Assembly: GCA_025602905.1 (NCBI GenBank)
Contig: JAHLKI010000005.1
Span: 744,001-808,000 of the forward strand
Length of the DNA: 64,000 nt
Origin: Phlyctochytrium arcticum
Lineage: Eukaryota > Chytridiomycota > Chytridiomycetes > Chytridiales > Chytridiaceae
Direction of reading: 5' to 3'
The translations under genes and the position numbers were made by a program. Positions 58,437 through 64,000 of this stretch are shown piece by piece (the first letter of the stretch is position 1; every line of letters begins with the position of its first letter). The notes beneath the pieces are model-generated. The model saw only the letters and a program-made list of their open reading frames with translations. It was not told where the DNA came from and searched no databases.

Positions 58437-59719
58437 CTAAATGTTCAAGAACAAGTTGACGTTGTTGGAGGGTACTTTCTTCAACTTGTCTTTGGCTGCC
58501 GTTGCGATCAAGTATTGAATGGCACCTTGAGCAGACGTTGCCTTGCCAGAGCTGAGGACAACAGCCAACGCACCAGCAACGTGGGGGGCAGCCATGGATG
58601 TTCCAGTCATCAAGCGGGAGCCGCCTCCCAACTTGGCTGACAGAATACCAGTGCCGGGGGCAATAATCTGCACACATTTTCCAAAGTCGGAATAGTCGGT
58701 GTCAAATTCATCATTCTTGTTGGACGAGGCTACGTTGATGACTCCAGGTGTGTTGGAGGGGACTGACAAACAAGACTCCTTGCGTTCGTTGCCAGCAGCG
58801 ATGGAGATGGCCATGTCGGCATCAACGAGAGCACGGGTGGCATCTGTCAGGGGCTTGTTCTCTCGGTAAATGCCCCAAGAAAAGTTGGCTACTGTGGGCT
58901 TCCCTTTGCCCTTGATTTGGTTGAGCATCCACTGCAAGGCGACGATAGCTTTGTCCATTGTGCCACCGTATTCAACCGCAAGGATGTTGGCTTTGCGGGC
59001 AATGCCGAACGTCTTTCCAGCGGCGATACCAGCAACATGCGTGCCATGTTCGGAGCGAGGCCTTCCGCCTTCGGGATATGCCCATTTGATTCGACCTTCA
59101 AATTCAGTGTGTTTGATATCAACGCCTGAGTCAACGATGTAAACATCAACGCCGGCGCCAGCGGAAGAGTCAAAGTTGAAGGTGCTGTCACGCGTCCCAT
59201 CAATAACATCCAGATTCCAAAGCTGAGCGTCAACAGGGACGGAATCGGTTGGCGCTTCAACTGGGCGATCGAGAGACTCGTCTTGACGCTCTGGAATGAC
59301 AATGTTTGGGATCACGTACGCGACCTCCGGGTGGTCTTGGATGGATGCCAGAACGGCAGGTGAGTTACTCTTGAATGCAAATCCCTGATAGTAGCCATCC
59401 CCCAGATCGTAGCGGTTAAAGACTTGAAGATCGGCACCATCGCGGCGCTCAATAGCGAGGTGAGCGGTCACCTGTCCGGTAACTTCATCAATGAGGGCAG
59501 TGACATTGCGAGGCGCGAGATTGTTTGTGGGGTATCGGAAACCGACGATATATTCGCCAGGAATAGAAACTTTTGACCGGGGAAGAAGGACATCATTAGC
59601 AAACTATGGTATTGATAGGGATTTATTCGGTGCAGGTACTCACTGTCGCGGGGGAAGAGCGGGGATGCCACCACCACAGAGGTCAAGGCCAGCGCAAAGA
59701 TAGATTGAACACCAAGCAT
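58437..59719 (-). CDS. Secreted subtilisin-like serine protease (proteinase K family, S8A)
   Basis: Extracellular endopeptidase of 402 residues. Exons (minus) 59644-59719 and 58437-59569 (74-nt intron after the signal peptide). Signal peptide MLGVQSIFALALTSVVVA, then an I9 propeptide inhibitor (PGEYIVGFRYPTNNLAPRNV to about PEVAYVIPNIVIP), then the catalytic domain with Asp in VYIVDSGVD, His in HGTHVAGIAAG, the oxyanion region and Ser in GTSMAAPHVAG. Cys residues in SCLSV and KCVQII may pair. All catalytic residues are present. A tandem partner lies 1 kb downstream in the same orientation but is broken, pointing to local duplication followed by loss of one copy. Confidence 0.93.
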
Positions 59720-61932
59720 GTTGTTGTTCTGCTATTGATATGAGGCAATTGAACAAGGAAACTGAAGCAGTCAACCAGCTGGATATACGAGAGTGGAGCG
59801 AATTGCGTTGACCGGTCAGCTTTTATCTGACCCGGCCACCACTTATTTAAAGAATCAGCATGTACTTGTATTCATGAATGCTCAGGACAGAGTTGACAGG
59901 GGCCAGATCTTGTTTTTTCAAATGTTTGGGGGCATCTGAGCCATGCATGTCCATGATCTCAGGGGCAACAGGAAGTCGAGTAGATCGATAGAGGCAATGT
60001 GTTGCGTGGAATCACTGGAATGGAGGTGTTCTCGAAAATACAAAGCTTCTTACAGTCTTAGTCCCCGCAGACATTTTGATGTGAAATCATTCCAGAATGC
60101 TACAACCCAAAAGCTTGGTAGATCAGATATATATCTCAAAAGTGCATCTTTCATTTTCATCGTTTGCCATCTTCCTGGCCATCTTCCTATATACCTGGAG
60201 TCCTGGACTCCAAAGTTCGAACTTTCCACCCTCCAAGAGTTACACAAACTAATATCTGTAACTTTACTGTGCTCGAGTACTACACCAGCGGCGTTACCCT
60301 CGAACGCCATGATTTATTTTTTTGATCACAACTCCAATCTCACATCCCATTGCAAACTGAATTTACGTTCAATAAATTATCAATGATTCGCCGGAAGCGC
60401 CCGAATCGTCTGGTTCAGAAAACTGCATTGTGAAATAGTCTCAGCCTGGGTCAGGCAACACGGGTCCGGGAAGGTATACTGCAAAATTCTTGGTTTTTGG
60501 TTCTATAAATCGTGTAAGTGGCAGATACGATCGTGGGAACTTTATCTTCGCTCAGTGGTCAATCTATAAGTTGGGAGAATTACAAAAATGGCGGCTAACT
60601 ATCACAAGTAATGAGAAAAACGACAAGTGAAAGTATCGACTCATGGACCGTCTGCACTGACTCTGCAGTCAGCTCAGGTTCCCCTGCCGAAAGCCAAACC
60701 TGCCGTTTTGGTGCGCATATATAATGTGAAGACAAGGACCCTACTACTCTCGAATTTGCCCTGCTCAATAAGATCAAATGCAACAAGCTTGAGGATGTTG
60801 TTGTAAATTGACGACTTGGGTGATGTCCGGGTGATGTTTGATTATTCAGTGAATGGCGACAAAGAGTCCAAAGAAAGTCGTCTGGGGAAGCGTCTCCAGA
60901 TATCATATATAGCTCTTTTCCCACATCGCACATCAAAAAAGTTTTGATATACCCATTAGGAGATTGGTTTGCTCAAGTTCCTAAATATGGACAATGGCCT
61001 TTCACGTACAAAAATCATTCTGAACGAGATACGTAGTGTTGTTGGAAAAAAGTTGGAAAAGGGATGGTCGTCACAACGTGCAAGATCTTTGTTATTAAAA
61101 ATCATTACTGCTATGTAACAAGATTTCTACGGGTTGCAGAGAATCATTCCATTGCGATGTTACTCTCAGGCAATTCGTTCGTCAAGATACAAAAACCTGT
61201 CCCGCAATCTGTAAATCTGAAAGCACGGTCCTCGTTTGCTACACCGATACTTGGATCGATACTTTCAATAAAATTACTGTGATGAAAAAACAGCCAAGAA
61301 CAAACTCCCAATCATTTAAATAGTTTCAAGGTGCCTGGGTAGCCACTGATGCATGTTTTGCAGACATTTTTTCTCAGCTCGGGTCGCTTCTAAATTTTTT
61401 ATACTCGTCACAATTGAGCTAGCTGTGTTCTATTCGTTTCACGTCCATCAAGGAGTTGAAATCCAATTATTGTTCGACAGCTCCACGTTTCACGAAGCTG
61501 ATATATTGAATCCGGTAATTAGGCAGATCCGCCGGACTCGAATGTTCGAACATAGGAACATAGCCGACATAGCCATGGCCCAGAACATGGCCGGTCTAGT
61601 ACTGTAGCTCCCAGGAGACCCCGCATCATTTGTCGGTGCCAACGCGTCTCTCGACGCGTCGAAAAAATGCTACTCGAGCAACTTTTGAAATTTGAAGGGT
61701 TCCCTGGACAAAAATCAAGACGACCTTTCGCTATGCCATGCACCTTTTTTTGCTCTGATGGACTAGTGGGGGCCCACTTTTGTCCCATTTGACCACTTCG
61801 ACCAGAGCCTCACACCTCAATTATGTGGTCCCAAAACCGCGAAATCCTTCCGACAACATCTTGGGGACAATCGACAATCGATCGGCACTGGAGTAACTCC
61901 GTTGATGGACCTACTTCAGGCCAGTAAAGCAG
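59720..61932. other. Gene-poor region
   Basis: Upstream flank of the subtilisin gene and long AT-rich sequence. Open frames (for example 59943-60386) have no recognisable domain. I see no RNA gene or repeat. Confidence 0.4.
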
Positions 61933-61939
61933 TATATAA
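61933..61939 (+). promoter_or_regulatory. TATA box candidate of the copper radical oxidase gene
   Basis: TATATAA about 140 bp before the first ATG (62078), in good position for a regulated secreted-enzyme gene. Inferred. Confidence 0.4.
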
Positions 61940-62021
61940 TGCAATGTAGAGGAGGACATCCCCGGCAACCTTTCGTTTCCAAACTACACACACTCCTCAT
62001 AGATAGTTATAGATTATTAGA

Positions 62022-63977
62022 TTGAGATCGACGAACTCTTTCTTTCCATCTTCCATAGATATTAGACTTGACGCATCATGGGGCCGAGCATTCGACCTCA
62101 ACGTCCTCGCGACCGTGACCCTCCTCGCTACCGGGCCGATTAGCATCTGCGCAAAACCTCTCAAAGGCCCATCATCCCTTACTTCCACCGCCATTAGATC
62201 TCGCCCATCAGGTGTTGCGCCATGCCCTGCGACACCAGATGCCGGCACCTGCGAGCCAATCAAGGATGCTTGGTCCCCCAATGTTGACCTGATGGATACA
62301 AGTGATTTCTACGCTGAAGGACGACCAGAGGGAGGATGGTACACCACTCCAATCCACACTACACTCCTCAACAATGGCAAGGTTAGTATTTCAAGCATTG
62401 ATCGCGCCCATCATACATTAGCATATCTAAGCGCAACTTATATTCAATAGGTCTACGTGGTAGGCTGGGATCGACGTGACTACAAGAATTGCGTCAAACC
62501 TGATGGAACTCGCAAGCACGGCGTATCCTTCATCATCGACCCAGAGGACATTGTCAAAGCCGGCCAGCAACCAAAGCCGCAGAACGCTCCGCAACCCACA
62601 TTCGTCATCCCCAAGCCGATCACTGACCTACGCAAGAACAAGGAGGACACGCTCTACTGCTCCGGCCAAGTAACCATGAAAGATGGCCGTGTCTTTGTGG
62701 TTGGAGGAGCATCATACGAAAACGTGGGTGGAACCAACGAAGTGGAAGTTGGGCTTAACTATGCCCGAATCCTTGATCCTGTCACAGGCAACTACACGGT
62801 GTCGTCCGAATCACCCATCGGTACCATGTGGTATCCTACTGCCGCTGTTCTTACCAGTGGCGATGTGCTAGTCACCGGCGGATTTGCGCGCTGCTGCGAT
62901 GGAGACAACGACGCGAATGACAACGTTGGGATCTACCACCCCAAAAACGATACGTGGACCTTACTAGGTCCAGTCGCTGACCACAACATATCGCCAGGCA
63001 TCAAAGACTACACACACACTTGGGTCGTCCCTGAACCTGTGGAGGTTGGCGGCCTTCCGCGTCACTTGCTGATGATGGGCCACAAAGGGAAAATGCTCTA
63101 CTACAACACCGACAAGAACACTCCAAACGAGAAGCGCGCTATCGAGGCACCGAATGGTAATCGACCACTGACAAATGGTGGTGACCCGACTGGTTGGGAC
63201 AGCACAGCCTTTTACTCTCCCAATGGTGAACTTGTTACCCTCGGCGGTGGACAGGAACCTCAGCGGGTTGACTTTTTCAATGTGGACACCAACACTTGGC
63301 GTAGCCACAACACAAGTTATCAACGCGACAACTCAATTTCCGTTCTCTTGCCCGACGGCACTGCCCTTGTCATGGGTGGGACATCGCGGAACGACTCGTT
63401 GATGGTCCCGCCCCCTCAACTGTATGACCCTTTCACTGATGTCTGGACGACCTTGCAAGGATGGTCGAACGACAATCAGACTCGCGCTTACCACTCTAAT
63501 GGCCTGCTCCTGAAAGACGGACGCGTACTCGTTGGCGGAGGTATCGACAACAACAACGGCCACGATATTGCCTGTGAGCGCGTTGACATGCGTGTTTTCA
63601 CTCCACCATACCTGCAAGGCAAAGGCAAAGATCAGAAATGCATCACCCGGCCGGTCATCGACACTCAGAAGCCAATCACTTTCACCATCGCCAAGAACGC
63701 CAAAACAACCAGCAATCCTACTACGACCATCACCTACTCGGGTCCCAAGTTACGATCGGTCCGCGGCGCAGCACTCATGGCCTTGGGCAGTTTCACACAC
63801 GCGTTTGACCAAAACCAACGCTACATTCCGTTGGACATTGAGTCGTCCAAGGATGGTTCCGTAGTCCTTTCAGTCGCAAACTGCACCGCTCCTATCGAAG
63901 GACCATACAATTTGTTTTTGATTTCTGAGGATGGTGTACCTTCAGTAGGAGCTTTGAGTCAGTTGAAGGTTGTCTAG
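62022..63977 (+). CDS. Copper radical oxidase (glyoxal oxidase-like), start uncertain
   Basis: Secreted H2O2-producing oxidase of the galactose/glyoxal oxidase family. Exon 1 to 62381, exon 2 62451-63977. The Cys of the Tyr-Cys cofactor is in LYCSGQVTM, its Tyr in MWYPTAAVL, the axial Tyr-His in RAYHSNGLLL and the last copper His in GSFTHAFDQ; kelch-like repeats (DGRVFVVGG, GDVLVTGG, DGRVLVGGG) and a C-terminal DUF1929 segment complete the fold. A hydrophobic stretch (LNVLATVTLLATGPISICA) looks like a signal peptide, but its frame has no ATG. The only nearby ATG (62078) is one frame off, so either a base is lost between 62080 and 62100, or initiation is non-AUG. The start given is only the open limit of that frame. 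Confidence 0.87.
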
Positions 63978-64000
63978 ATCCTGTTCTTTTAGTTATTTTG

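Overview
The window is a nuclear segment from a fungus. The evidence is the dense short introns (mostly 50-80 nt, GTAAGT/GTATGT...AG), a single-chain fungal-type fatty acid synthase in beta-then-alpha order, a PHO8-like vacuolar alkaline phosphatase, proteinase-K-type secreted subtilisins and a copper radical oxidase. A RABL3-like GTPase, a BAR-PH-C2-RasGAP and fused FAS together point, by inference, to a non-Dikarya (Mucoromycota/Mortierellomycota-like) fungus; a basidiomycete is not excluded.

Layout. 0-7.5 kb: 5'-truncated RasGAP (+) convergent with a 12-exon DEAD-box helicase (-). 8.4-14 kb: accessory DNA with a complete Mutator-like transposon (87-bp inverted repeats, 9-bp target duplication) and a 460-bp hAT-like MITE (8-bp target duplication). 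15.1 kb: tRNA-Asn. 16.5-28.5 kb: the 3980-aa fatty acid synthase. 29.3-39.1 kb: a field of tRNA-like elements, with a long-chain acyl-CoA synthetase gene (one apparent frameshift) embedded in it behind a 204-nt poly(C) tract. 39.5-52.7 kb: a compact housekeeping block: cytosolic-type leucyl-tRNA synthetase, alkaline phosphatase, Nudix ADP-sugar pyrophosphatase, mitochondrial ribosomal protein mL46, eIF1A-like EIF1AD, an Emi1/DUF3128 protein and a RABL3-like GTPase. 52.7-64 kb: sparse region with another tRNA-like element, a broken and an intact subtilisin copy, and a copper radical oxidase at the right edge.

The most unusual content is the tRNA-like family (nine full-length copies, one degenerate copy and two 3' remnants). 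Each full copy starts with a tRNA-like 5' half (7-nt acceptor strand GCATTGG plus an A-box/D-arm) and ends with a T-arm/B-box and the exactly complementary acceptor strand CCAATGC; most are followed by a T6-T9 run. The two halves are separated by about 150-500 nt that differs almost completely between copies yet is packed with short perfect hairpins. They look like RNA polymerase III units whose tRNA-like ends clamp a hypervariable array of hairpins. I do not recognise them as any described family.

The recognised genes are mostly unrelated housekeeping functions. Fatty acid synthase and the acyl-CoA synthetase are functionally linked (synthesis and activation of long-chain fatty acids) and only 7 kb apart, but nothing in the sequence shows co-regulation. 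Exon boundaries were derived by eye from splice signals and frame continuity; for the helicase, phosphatase, Nudix, mL46, EIF1AD, Emi1, RABL3, FAS, LeuRS and intact subtilisin genes the summed exons give uninterrupted frames.
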